From contig CAJYVK010000381.1 in the NCBI GenBank assembly GCA_913778455.1, positions 1 to 36,340 on the forward strand: DNA of 36,340 nt. The letters are read 5' to 3'. Under the pieces are notes generated by a model. It saw only the letters and a list, made by a program, of their open reading frames with translations. It made no database searches and had not been told where the DNA came from. The position numbers and the translations under genes were made by a program. This document shows positions 25,867-34,589 of this stretch, in pieces; the first letter of the stretch is position 1, and each line of letters begins with the position of its first letter. The DNA is from an uncultured Hymenobacter sp. (GTDB taxonomy: Bacteria; Bacteroidota; Bacteroidia; Cytophagales; Hymenobacteraceae).

Positions 25867-26277
25867 ATGCAGCAATTTTTCAACAGCCTGTACACGAACG
25901 GTATCGGGCTTTTCTACGACCGCAAATCGCCCCTCTACGGGCTGTACAAGGCCGAAATTTTCAATACTACCGGCTTCTACACCCTGCTCACGGCGCTGGC
26001 GCTGGTGGTCGTGTTCTACTACATCTTCAACCACGCCATCCCGGCCCTCACCCACCAAGGGCTGTACAAGCCCACGCACTGGCTGCTGGTACTGCTGCTG
26101 GTAGCGGGTCTGGGAGCACTGCTAGCCTTCCGCGTGAGCATGGGCGCGGGCGCGGTGCGCGCCCCGTACATGCGCTACTTCATCATTACCAATACCTTGG
26201 TGGCCCCGCTGTGGTTTATTCTCTTCTCGGTGGCGCTGAAGTGGGGCTCGAATCACGCCCGCCGCACACCGTTTTAA
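25867..26277 (+). CDS. small three-TM membrane protein (cassette gene 2)
   Basis: This 136-residue protein begins MQQFFNSLYTNGIGLFYD and has three membrane helices near residues 37-57 (FYTLLTALALVVVFYYIF), 71-90 (THWLLVLLLVAGLGALLAF) and 107-126 (IITNTLVAPLWFILFSVAL), with a basic C-terminus (NHARRTPF). The aromatic N-terminal segment may lie along the membrane. No known family was recognised. The 15-bp gap to the lipoprotein gene and its position before the tubulin-like gene suggest that it is the membrane base or adaptor for one of them. The conserved order would have to be checked in relatives. Confidence 0.72.
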   Translation: MQQFFNSLYTNGIGLFYDRKSPLYGLYKAEIFNTTGFYTLLTALALVVVFYYIFNHAIPALTHQGLYKPTHWLLVLLLVAGLGALLAFRVSMGAGAVRAPYMRYFIITNTLVAPLWFILFSVALKWGSNHARRTPF

Positions 26278-26279
26278 TT

Positions 26280-26461
26280 AATGTGGAAGATGTGAAAAGT
26301 GTAGAGATGTAAAAAATGTGCTGAATGGGTTAGATGTGCAAATAATGCCTATCTACTGATTGCCAGTACACATTCGATTCGCTCCATTTTCTACATCCGC
26401 TACATCTTCCACATTTCTCACATTCTGCACATTCCTTCCACATCCCCACATTCATAAAGCT
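26280..26461. repeat. degenerate ATGTG / CACAT word repeats before the tubulin-like gene
   Basis: The first half holds GATGTGAAAAGTGTAG-like words. The second half (26369-26457) holds CACATTC, TACATCC, CACATTT and CACATCC words, giving a loose inverted repeat. It fills the gap up to the TTG start at 26462. Confidence 0.7.
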
Positions 26462-27946
26462 TTGGCTCGTCTATTCATCTTTGCCGTGGGCGGCACCGGG
26501 GCGCGGGTGCTGCGCTCGCTGACCATGCTGCTGGCCGCCGGTGTGCGCCTGCCCGACTGCGACCAGGTAATTCCCGTGCTCGTGGACCCCGACACGCAGA
26601 ACGGCGACGTGACGCGCACCGTGGACCTGCTCAAGCGCTACAAGCGCATCCACGACGCGCTGTACCAGGATGGCCAGCACCCCCGCAACGAAGGCTTTTT
26701 CGGCCAGGACCTGACCACGCTGGCCCAGCTCAATACCTCGGGCGTGGAGGGACTGCGCGATTCGTTCGTGTACGACTTCGGCGGCATTAATCAGTCGTTC
26801 AAGGACTTCATGCACTACAACGAGGCCAGCGTGGAAACGCGGGGCCTGCTCGACCTGCTCTTCACGCCCGACAGCCTCAACGCCAGCCTTGACCTCGGCT
26901 TCCGGGGCTCGCCCAACGTGGGCTCGGTGGTGCTCAACTCGCTGGTGCAGTCGCGCGAGATGCGCTACCTCACCCAGAGCCTGAACTCCGACGACCGGGT
27001 ATTCTTCATCAGCAGCATTTTCGGGGGCACCGGCGCGGCGGGCTTCCCGCTGCTGGTCAAGAACCTGCGCGACCCGGGCGTGGACCTGCCCCAGCCCTCG
27101 GTGCGGGCCGCCGTGCCCGCCGGCGCGCTAGTACTGCTGCCTTACTTCAAGCTGCAACAGCCCTCGGCCGAGGAAAAGCAGAACGGCCAGGACTTCATCG
27201 ACTCCAATACCTTCATTACCAAGACCAAGACGGCGCTCAGCTACTATGCCGAGCACCTCGATGGCTTGGAGGCGCTGTACTACCTCGGCGACCAGGCTGG
27301 CCAGCCGCTGCCCAACAACCCCGGCCGCGCCGAACAGCGCAACCAGGCCCACCTGATGGAGGTGCTCGGTGCCCTTGCCATCCAGCACTTCCTGGGCCAG
27401 CCAGCCAGCCAGCTCGACCGCGGCAACCCCGCCCACCACGAGTTTGGCCTGAAAAGCGACGCCCCGACGGTGGATTTCGGGCAGCTCTCGCCGGCCCAGC
27501 GCCGCGAGGTGGCTCGGCCCATGATCCGGTTTCATTACTTCGCCCGGTATTTCCGCCAGCACCTGCTGGAAGAAAAAAACGCCCCGCTCTACAAGGGCGG
27601 CAAGCTGGGCCAGCACCTGCCCGCCAGCACCGGCCCGCTGGCCGACCTCACCGATTTCTTCACCGAGTACGAAAGCTGGCTGCGCGAGCTCGGCGTGAAC
27701 GAGCGCCGCTTTGCCGCCCTGCACCCCGAGGAAACCGACTTCAACAAGATGGTGGCCGATAAGATTATCAGCACCGGCTTCTTCAACAAAGGTCTGACCG
27801 ACGACGTCTTACGCGCCGAGCTCAACGACGCCGTGGGCAAGACCAATCTCGACAATCCCGACGCGGCGCGGGCATTGCGCTGGCTGGTGGAGGCGTTTAA
27901 CAAGGCCACGGAGAAGGTGGTAGAGAATAAGTTGCAGTATTCGTAG
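26462..27946 (+). CDS. tubulin/FtsZ-like GTPase (cassette gene 3)
   Basis: Starting at TTG 26462 (MARLFIFAVGGTGARVLRSL) the protein has 494 residues. The N-terminal glycine loop FAVGGTGARV (residues about 6-15) and SSIFGGTGAAGFPLL (about 185-199) resemble the T1 loop and the GGGTGxG signature (T4 loop) of the tubulin/FtsZ superfamily. The phrase PVLVDPDTQNGDVTRT lies where a nucleotide-contacting strand is expected. It matches tubulin-like (Tubulin_2-type) proteins rather than true FtsZ, and is far longer than the FtsZ core before the T4 loop. The frame is open to 26360, but that part is repeat sequence and gives an implausible Thr/Phe-rich leader. A filament- or ring-forming GTPase working with the membrane proteins around it is the natural guess. 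Whether it polymerises is unknown. Confidence 0.78.
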   Translation: MARLFIFAVGGTGARVLRSLTMLLAAGVRLPDCDQVIPVLVDPDTQNGDVTRTVDLLKRYKRIHDALYQDGQHPRNEGFFGQDLTTLAQLNTSGVEGLRDSFVYDFGGINQSFKDFMHYNEASVETRGLLDLLFTPDSLNASLDLGFRGSPNVGSVVLNSLVQSREMRYLTQSLNSDDRVFFISSIFGGTGAAGFPLLVKNLRDPGVDLPQPSVRAAVPAGALVLLPYFKLQQPSAEEKQNGQDFIDSNTFITKTKTALSYYAEHLDGLEALYYLGDQAGQPLPNNPGRAEQRNQAHLMEVLGALAIQHFLGQPASQLDRGNPAHHEFGLKSDAPTVDFGQLSPAQRREVARPMIRFHYFARYFRQHLLEEKNAPLYKGGKLGQHLPASTGPLADLTDFFTEYESWLRELGVNERRFAALHPEETDFNKMVADKIISTGFFNKGLTDDVLRAELNDAVGKTNLDNPDAARALRWLVEAFNKATEKVVENKLQYS

Positions 27947-27951
27947 GGCAC

Positions 27952-28028
27952 GTAACACCAAGCTCCAGCTTGGTGCAGCGCCAGGATTCACTCACCGAGC
28001 ACTGCACCAAGCTGGAGCTTGGTGTTAC
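27952..28028. repeat. GTAACACCAAGCT-family hairpin, copy 2
   Basis: Perfect 27-bp arms (27952-27978 and 28002-28028) enclose 23 bases, starting 5 bp after the stop codon of the tubulin-like gene. The outer 23 bases of each arm match the copy at 11347-11425, but the inner ends differ. Confidence 0.9.
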
Positions 28029-28141
28029 ACTCCTCTCTTTTTGCAGAGGTCAGGGGCAAAACTTTCCCTTTCAGCTCCGCCATTACCAAAACCACAAGAA
28101 GCTAATCGCTAGCAGCTAATAGCTAACAGCTTAAGAACTAT

Positions 28142-31100
28142 ATGGCTAAAATCCTCCGCCTGCACCGCACGGGCTCCAGCACCCACGAGGGCTGGGGCCG
28201 CACCGGCAAAATCGGCAAAAACGAAATCGAAGGCCCCAGCGGCATCCTCGACCCCGAGGGCGGCCGGGCCGAGCGCGTGGCGGTGGCGATTCCGTCGCCC
28301 TTTGCGCGGATGCATCTGGTCGAAACGGCCCTAGCCTACGTGGGGGCTAACCCCGGCGCTATCGACTCGGTGCACCACCGGCTGGTGGGGCAATTTTGGG
28401 ATTTGTGGGAATTGGTGTTCAACTACTACCAGCGGCGGCAGGCCAGCCAGCGCCTCAGCGTACGCACCTGGAACAAGGCCAGCGAGCTGGCCCGGCTCGA
28501 AGCCAACCCGCAGACCAAGCCGCTGGCCCAGGCCCTGTCCTTGTATTTGAACGACAAGCGCTTCGCTAACCTCACCGACCTGAATTTACTGTATTTCCCC
28601 GGCGCTTCGCCGCAGGAAGCGCCGCAGCTGCTGGGTGGCACCTCGCCGCTCACGGTGTTTTTCCCGGCCCCGGCGGTGCGGGCCTTGCCGGTGCAGCGGC
28701 CCGAGGGCGGCGGGTATTATTTCGATGGCCGCTACGTGGCGCTGGGGCAGCGCGAGCAGGCGTTTCAGGATTACATCTACCAGCAGTTCGTGGCCGACCC
28801 GGCGCTGGGGCGGCTGGCCCCGGCCGTACGCAACTCGCTCGACCCAAACATTTTGAATAAGTGGGGCCTGGCCGGCAACGCCCAGCTCGCCGACTACCCC
28901 TACCTCGCCGACCAGGCCGGCAACCCGGTAGCCGTGGCGGGCGTGGCCGTGCGCGTGCGCCCCGACGAGGGCGTGGTGCGCAGCTCCGACTTCACTATTC
29001 GGCCCGACCGTGTGCCGGTGCCGGGCTGGCCCCTACCGAGCCCACTGCCGCTAGTGCTGCGCCCCGGCCTGCAAGCGCCCGGCAAGTTTTACTACAACAA
29101 CTCGCTGCTTGGCGACAGCGGCAACAAGGTGCCCGCCAGCGACGCCCGCGCCCTGCCCGACCGCACCCTGCCCGGCCCCGACCTAGCCTACCCCTACCTC
29201 ACCCTCAACGACTTGCTTGAAGAAACGCTGCTCACCGTGCCCTACGAGGTCGATGGCAGCCGCTTTCTCACCGGCCAGCTTAAAACCGCGCCCGGCTACC
29301 GGCCCACCTGCTGGCCGCTGCTGCCGGTCAAGCCGCTGTACTTTGAGTATTTCTCGCCCCAGGAGCTGGCTACCCAGCTCACGATGGAGCTCGACCCAGC
29401 CTGCGTACGGGTGCGCCTGCGCATCCCGGTGGCGGGCGGCTTCACCGTGGATTATGAGCGGGCCTACTACCCCAACCCGCGCACCGAGGGCCTCGGCCGC
29501 TTGCTGGTGACTAACGTGGGCTTGTCGGTTTTCCCCTTCGTGAAAATCACCGACGCGCCGCCGCTCAACGACTTCTACAAGGTAATGCTGGTCGATGCCA
29601 ACAACATCGACCCCAGCCAGGTGCATAAGCCAGTGGAGCTGCAATTCGGCGTGCAGGGCCGGGTGCTGTCGCCCACTGGCACCGAGCAGAGTGCCACTGC
29701 CTACCGCCGCACGCCCAAGAGCAGCACCGACGAGGGCAGCACCTACTACGAAATCAAGGGCACACCCTTCGACTACGTGGTGGTGACGAGCCCCGCCCCG
29801 GCCGCCGGGCAGGCGCTGGTGGTACCCAAGTGGCGCGAGGTGCGCCAAGGCACCAAGGAGTTCCGCTTTGCCATCGACTTCGGCACGACCAACACCCACG
29901 TGGCCTACCACGACGGGCCGAGCCAGCCGCCCCAGCCCTTCCACTTCGGGCCGGAGGATACGCCGGTAGCCTTGCTCAAGAAATCATCGGAAGAGACTGA
30001 CTACCAAGCCTACGAGCAACTATACCGGGGCATTGAGGAAGACCCGGCGCACGGCATTCAACTGCGGCGCTGGCAGCGCTACCAGCAGCGCGAGTTCGTG
30101 CCCTCGTTCGTGGGCGCGGGCGGGTCGCCGTACCAGTTCCCCATCCGCACGGCCACGAGCGAATCGGCTAGCTTCTCCATCGAGCCGCCGCGCCTGCTGG
30201 CCAACGTTAACGTGGGCTTCGGCATTAACACCGAAGAGGAAACCAACGACTCGTACCACACCAACCTGAAGTGGGGCGAAACCGGCGAGGCCGCCCGCCA
30301 CCGCGTGCGGATGTTCTTCCGCGAGATGCTGCTGCTATTCAAATACAAAGCGGCGCTGCACGGCGGCAACGTGTCGGCCACCCAAGTGGTATGGTTTGCG
30401 CCGCTCAGCTTCTCGGCCTTCAGCCGCGACCTCTACCAGCGCGAGTGGGATACGCTGTTCAAGGAGATTTTCCACACCAACCGCGGCACTACTTACCTGC
30501 CCGAGTCGTCGGCCCCGTACTTCTTCCTAACCCGGCGCGGCCTCGTGACGCCCGGACCCGGGGAGAATGCGGCCTTCATCGACATCGGCGGCGGCACTTC
30601 CGACGTGCTGTTTTATTCCGACCAGCAGGCTAACCCCAGCGGCCCGCGCCGGCACCACCCGGCGTTCAGCACCTCGTTCCGCTTCGCGGGCAACGAGCTG
30701 TGGGGCGACGGCGCGGCCGACGTGCGCGGCACCAAGGACAACGGCCTCGTACGCTTCGGGCTCGATAGCATCCGGGCGCACCCGCTGCCCCACACCAAGG
30801 CCGCCGAGCTGGCCGTGAAGTGCCTGGCGGTAGTCGAAGCCAACCCGACTTTCGGCTCGGAAGAAGTTGCCAGCCTGCTATTTAACTACGAGCGCGAATT
30901 CCAGTTCGGCGAGCGGCTCCTGATGGCCCAGCACCTGCGGGTGCTGTTCTACCTGCATTTCGGGGCCATCGTGTACCACCTGGGGCAGGTGACGGCTCTG
31001 CGCGGGCTCACGGCCCCGCGCTACCTGTGCTTTACCGGGCGCGGCAGCTTGTACCTGCGCCTGCTGTGCCCCAGCAACCTGCGTCCGTTGGAGCAGGTGG

Positions 31101-31603
31101 CCAGCCTCATCCTAACCAAGGTAATGGGGACGCCCGCGCCGGCCAACTTCAAGATCGTGCTGGCCGACGACCCCAAGCAAACTACCGCCAACGGCGGCGT
31201 GCTAGCCACCGGCGTCGATGCTGAAAGCACCGCCGAGGTACCGCCCATCGTGCAACCCATCGGCACCGGCACCGAGGACGCGGCCGAAAACCGCCCGCTC
31301 TACCCCAGCGACATTACGGAGGAAGTGAAAAACGCCGTTATCGCCAACGTCGAGAAGTGCCTCACGCTGCTGCTCACCGACCCCGACCTGGTAGCTGCCA
31401 TGCACAACCTGGGCATCAAAAACCCGCCCGGCCTGGTGCTGCGCGAACTGACGAGCGCCCTGGCCGACTCCTTCAACCTGGGCCGGCAGCGCTACGCCAA
31501 TACCTTGCCCGCCGGCGAGCCCATTCCCGAAACGCTGTTCTTCCTGCCGCTCAAGCACGCGCTCTACGTGCTGTCGCAGGTGCTGCATGGTTCCGCCCAC
31601 TAG
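28142..31603 (+). CDS. giant protein with C-terminal actin/Hsp70-like ATPase core (cassette gene 4)
   Basis: This 1153-residue protein starts at ATG 28142 (MAKILRLHRTGSST) with no signal peptide. The first 570 residues form a large region of unknown fold. The ATPase core begins at about residue 575. FRFAIDFGTTNTHVAYHDG is the phosphate-1 motif of the actin/Hsp70/sugar-kinase superfamily, and AAFIDIGGGTSDVLFYSD (about 810) is phosphate-2. CFTGRGSLYLRLL (near 965) may correspond to the adenosine loop. A C-terminal region of about 150 residues follows. Some features recall SrfB-type actin-like proteins, but that is a weak impression. It ends 9 bp before the next gene. With the tubulin-like gene upstream it puts two cytoskeletal-type NTPases in one cassette. 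An ATP-driven conformational switch or filament is likely; the substrate is unknown. Confidence 0.8.
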   Translation: MAKILRLHRTGSSTHEGWGRTGKIGKNEIEGPSGILDPEGGRAERVAVAIPSPFARMHLVETALAYVGANPGAIDSVHHRLVGQFWDLWELVFNYYQRRQASQRLSVRTWNKASELARLEANPQTKPLAQALSLYLNDKRFANLTDLNLLYFPGASPQEAPQLLGGTSPLTVFFPAPAVRALPVQRPEGGGYYFDGRYVALGQREQAFQDYIYQQFVADPALGRLAPAVRNSLDPNILNKWGLAGNAQLADYPYLADQAGNPVAVAGVAVRVRPDEGVVRSSDFTIRPDRVPVPGWPLPSPLPLVLRPGLQAPGKFYYNNSLLGDSGNKVPASDARALPDRTLPGPDLAYPYLTLNDLLEETLLTVPYEVDGSRFLTGQLKTAPGYRPTCWPLLPVKPLYFEYFSPQELATQLTMELDPACVRVRLRIPVAGGFTVDYERAYYPNPRTEGLGRLLVTNVGLSVFPFVKITDAPPLNDFYKVMLVDANNIDPSQVHKPVELQFGVQGRVLSPTGTEQSATAYRRTPKSSTDEGSTYYEIKGTPFDYVVVTSPAPAAGQALVVPKWREVRQGTKEFRFAIDFGTTNTHVAYHDGPSQPPQPFHFGPEDTPVALLKKSSEETDYQAYEQLYRGIEEDPAHGIQLRRWQRYQQREFVPSFVGAGGSPYQFPIRTATSESASFSIEPPRLLANVNVGFGINTEEETNDSYHTNLKWGETGEAARHRVRMFFREMLLLFKYKAALHGGNVSATQVVWFAPLSFSAFSRDLYQREWDTLFKEIFHTNRGTTYLPESSAPYFFLTRRGLVTPGPGENAAFIDIGGGTSDVLFYSDQQANPSGPRRHHPAFSTSFRFAGNELWGDGAADVRGTKDNGLVRFGLDSIRAHPLPHTKAAELAVKCLAVVEANPTFGSEEVASLLFNYEREFQFGERLLMAQHLRVLFYLHFGAIVYHLGQVTALRGLTAPRYLCFTGRGSLYLRLLCPSNLRPLEQVASLILTKVMGTPAPANFKIVLADDPKQTTANGGVLATGVDAESTAEVPPIVQPIGTGTEDAAENRPLYPSDITEEVKNAVIANVEKCLTLLLTDPDLVAAMHNLGIKNPPGLVLRELTSALADSFNLGRQRYANTLPAGEPIPETLFFLPLKHALYVLSQVLHGSAH

Positions 31604-31612
31604 CTCCGTATC

Positions 31613-33070
31613 ATGCACAATACTAGCTTGTCATTCAGCCGTAGCGCGGACTCTGCGAGTCCGCAGGCGGGCGCGGCAAACAACCCACATCGGGAGTCGC
31701 CCACTACCGCCCGGTTGCCTGCGGACTCGCAGAGTCCGCGCTACGGCACCATTCGGGCGCTGAGCCTTCTGGCGCTGTTGAGCTTGAGCCAAACGGGTCT
31801 GGCCCAAACAGCCCCCACCCGCGAGGACAGCCTGAAAGGCCGCATCTGGACGGCCACGGCCCGGCGCGTGTGGGCCGATGAAAAAGTAGACGCCCCGCTG
31901 AAAGCCTGGCCCACCGGCTCAGATTTCAACAAATGGGTACTCACCCAGAAACCGGACAAGACGGAGTTAGGCTCCCTGTTCGGGGCGGTACTGACGCGGG
32001 TGGGGCCGGGCCAGCCGGCCAGTCCAGCGCAGGTGGCGCAGGCTATTTTGGCTGAAGTGAGCCAGCGCAAGACGAGCAAAACCGGAGCCTTGGCGAAAGT
32101 CAACGTGCAAGCCTTGCAGGCTGACTTACAGCCCTTCGCTGCTATTACTAGCACCCCACCAACTGCGGCGCCCGACTCGCCGACAGCCGCACCGGCCACC
32201 AGCGCCGCTGGTACCAACTCAACGACCGTCACGGCCGTACCGGGGGCCACCGGCCTCACGGCGCTGCCCGCCGATACGGCCCGCCCACCCGCGCCCACGC
32301 GGCAGCCAGCAACGCCCGAGTTTACTTCTACGCCAGTGGCACCGCGCTACTTCGGCCTGCCGGCCAACCTAGCGGGCTTGGTGCTCCTGCTAGCCGGCGG
32401 GTTGCTGGGCCTGGGCCTAGGCCGCAGCATGAGATCGCGCCGCCACCGCCGCCGGCCCCACGACCATGCCGAAGCTACTGAACCCGACATTACTGATATT
32501 ATGAACTCTCAGGAATACCGCAAGCTACAGAGGCAGAACAGGAACCTCCACACACAACTACTTAGCGTTCAAAAACAACTAGAAGATCTGCAAGCTCAAA
32601 TCAGCGGTAGATCAACTAATAAACCAAATAGAAATCGCCCTACAAGTGAAGTCAACGACACAACGGGCATTGTTTTCTCTGCGGCACCCACACCAACCGA
32701 GTTGCCATCCATTGAGGAGCTAGTGGGTGCCTCGACCAATGCGCCTGCCCCCGCCGCTACGCGCTACGGGCCGGTGCAGGAAACGCCCTTCCTGGAAGAG
32801 CGCAAAATCGTGGACAGTCCCCTACCCCAGTTGGCCCTGATGCTGACCGTGAATTCCCGCGACCCCAGCCAGGCTACGTTTACTCTCAACCCGCAGGTAG
32901 ACCAAGCCCGCCTCATCGGCGACGGGCTGACGCGGCTGCAAAAATTCTTCGACTACGACCCGCCGCTGGGGGGGCGCATTACATCGGTAGCGGCTGTGCG
33001 GCCGGGCCGGCTTCAGCGCCACGAGAGCGGCTGGCAGGTGGTAGAGCGTGCCCGGCTGGCCATCAGCTAG
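31613..33070 (+). CDS. linker protein: signal peptide, TM helix, coiled coil (cassette gene 5)
   Basis: This 485-residue frame begins at ATG 31613, 9 bp after the actin-like gene. A signal peptide (IRALSLLALLSLSQTGLAQ) appears only at residue about 47, because an inverted repeat (31640-31745) sits inside the first 45 codons and has kept the frame open. After cleavage there is a periplasmic domain (about 66-180), a Thr/Pro/Ala linker (about 180-240) and one membrane helix (LAGLVLLLAGGLLGLGLG, about 250-267) followed by RSRRHRRR. A coiled coil (EYRKLQRQNRNLHTQLLSVQ) and a cytoplasmic domain come last. The segment coding for the coiled coil (about 32490-32705) is AT-rich. The topology would link the periplasm to the cytoplasmic NTPases. 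No family recognised. Confidence 0.75.
   Translation: MHNTSLSFSRSADSASPQAGAANNPHRESPTTARLPADSQSPRYGTIRALSLLALLSLSQTGLAQTAPTREDSLKGRIWTATARRVWADEKVDAPLKAWPTGSDFNKWVLTQKPDKTELGSLFGAVLTRVGPGQPASPAQVAQAILAEVSQRKTSKTGALAKVNVQALQADLQPFAAITSTPPTAAPDSPTAAPATSAAGTNSTTVTAVPGATGLTALPADTARPPAPTRQPATPEFTSTPVAPRYFGLPANLAGLVLLLAGGLLGLGLGRSMRSRRHRRRPHDHAEATEPDITDIMNSQEYRKLQRQNRNLHTQLLSVQKQLEDLQAQISGRSTNKPNRNRPTSEVNDTTGIVFSAAPTPTELPSIEELVGASTNAPAPAATRYGPVQETPFLEERKIVDSPLPQLALMLTVNSRDPSQATFTLNPQVDQARLIGDGLTRLQKFFDYDPPLGGRITSVAAVRPGRLQRHESGWQVVERARLAIS
31640..31745. repeat. GTAGCGCGGACTC-family hairpin, copy 2, inside a coding sequence
   Basis: Perfect 29-bp arms (31640-31668 and 31717-31745) enclose 48 bases. 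The element lies wholly within the 5' part of the 31613 gene and adds about 35 codons before the signal peptide. Confidence 0.9.
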
Positions 33071-33095
33071 GCGTTTACCCGTAGCTTGCGGGCCT

Positions 33096-34589
33096 ATGGC
33101 AGCGATTCAAGTAGTCGAAATCGTCCTCATTTTAGGACTGATTTTCTGGCAGATTTACGTTTTTACCCTCAACCGCCGGCTCATCCAGCGCGTGGGGGAC
33201 ATGTACCCCGAGGTAGCGCACCTGGGCGTGATGGCCGTGGATGCCGCCACCGGCCAGCCGGCCCACAATGGCACCGGCACCCATACCTACGACGCCCTGA
33301 CCGTGGGCAGCGCCAGTCCCGAGTTTGGCCGCCTCGTGCGCGACACCAACGACTACCTGTGGGCCAACAAGGGCGCAGCGGCCGACTTCAACACCCTGCG
33401 CGACATTTCGGAGCGCGAGGCCGCTTTGCTCGATCAGGAGATTGAAGCCCAGCTATCTACCCCGCTTTACCTGGGGCTACTGGGCACCTTCCTGGGGGCG
33501 ATTCTGGGCTTGATAGCCTTGGTTAATCCGTTTGGCGACGCGCCCACGGCGGCCGGCGAGTCGTCGTTCAACAACGCCGACGTAACTCACTTTCTGGGGG
33601 GCATTCTCATTGCGATGAGCGGCAGCTTCACCGGCCTGCTGCTCACGTTGGGCGGCAACCAGTTGCTGAAATCGGCCCGCGCCCAGCGCGACCGGCTCAA
33701 GAACGGCTACTACAACTTCCTGCAGAAGGCCCTGCTGCCCCGGCTCAATTCGGACATGCAAGCCAGCATGAGCAATTTGAAGGCCGTGCTGGATACCTTC
33801 AACCAGGATTTCTTCTCGAAAATTCAGGCTGATTTCTTCTCGAAGATTGCGGAGTTTACGCCGCTCATCAGCCGCATCACCGAGAACATCAGCATTCAGA
33901 AAGACTTTCTGGAAAAGCTGCAACAAATCGGCTACACCGAATTGGCCAACGCCACCATCAAGGTATTCGACCGGGTGGACGAGAGCGCGGAGTCGTTCGA
34001 TAAATTCTTGGGCTACCAGCAGGCGCTGAACGTGGCCGTGAGCGAGGGGGCCAGCACGGCCCGCACCATCACGGCGCTGCTCGACCGGCTGGGCAACCTC
34101 GAAAAGGCTCTCGACCAGGTGCCCGGCTACCTGGCCCAGCACGACGCCCGCATCCGGGAGCAGGCGCAGTTTTTTGCCGAGCACCAGGCGATTTTAGCTA
34201 AAATCAGCCAAGGCGTGGGCCAGGCGCTGAGCGAAGATGCTGCCCAGATGAACCGCGTGCTGGCCCGCCGCCGCGAGGAGTTCGAGGCCGAGGCCCAGGC
34301 TGCCCACGCGCAGTGGAGCGCCCACTTCCGGCAGCTCAACCAGGACAATGTTTACCAGCGCATTGTGGAGTACTTGTCGCCCTTCAAGCAGCTACCCGAG
34401 CAGCAGCAGCGCCTCAACCTGCTGCAGGAAGCCCAGGCCCGCCGCAGCGCCGAGGCCCTGCAAGCCCTGCAACAGCCGCTGGAGCAAAACCGCCGCATTC
34501 AGGAAGAGCTGCTGCGCCAGACCGAGCGCACCAACGCGGTACTCGAAAAACTCACCCAGCGCAACTGGCTCCAACGCCTGGTCGGCTAG
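33096..34589 (+). CDS. MotA/ExbB/ZorA-like channel protein with long coiled-coil tail (cassette gene 6)
   Basis: From ATG 33096 (MAAIQVVEIVLILGLIFWQIYVF) the 497-residue protein has three membrane helices: residues 4-25, about 123-143 (LYLGLLGTFLGAILGLIALV) and about 166-190 (FLGGILIAMSGSFTGLLLTLGG). The second contains the LGLLGTFLG motif typical of MotA/TolQ/ExbB proteins, which form the ring of proton- or sodium-driven motors. The remaining 300 residues are almost entirely helical and Gln/Glu/Ala-rich, forming a long cytoplasmic coiled coil. ZorA of Zorya defence systems shares this layout, unlike flagellar MotA. The frame opens at 33048, but the ATG at 33096 gives the proper N-terminal helix. 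It follows the linker gene by 25 bp and pairs with the MotB-like gene downstream. Confidence 0.85.
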   Translation: MAAIQVVEIVLILGLIFWQIYVFTLNRRLIQRVGDMYPEVAHLGVMAVDAATGQPAHNGTGTHTYDALTVGSASPEFGRLVRDTNDYLWANKGAAADFNTLRDISEREAALLDQEIEAQLSTPLYLGLLGTFLGAILGLIALVNPFGDAPTAAGESSFNNADVTHFLGGILIAMSGSFTGLLLTLGGNQLLKSARAQRDRLKNGYYNFLQKALLPRLNSDMQASMSNLKAVLDTFNQDFFSKIQADFFSKIAEFTPLISRITENISIQKDFLEKLQQIGYTELANATIKVFDRVDESAESFDKFLGYQQALNVAVSEGASTARTITALLDRLGNLEKALDQVPGYLAQHDARIREQAQFFAEHQAILAKISQGVGQALSEDAAQMNRVLARRREEFEAEAQAAHAQWSAHFRQLNQDNVYQRIVEYLSPFKQLPEQQQRLNLLQEAQARRSAEALQALQQPLEQNRRIQEELLRQTERTNAVLEKLTQRNWLQRLVG

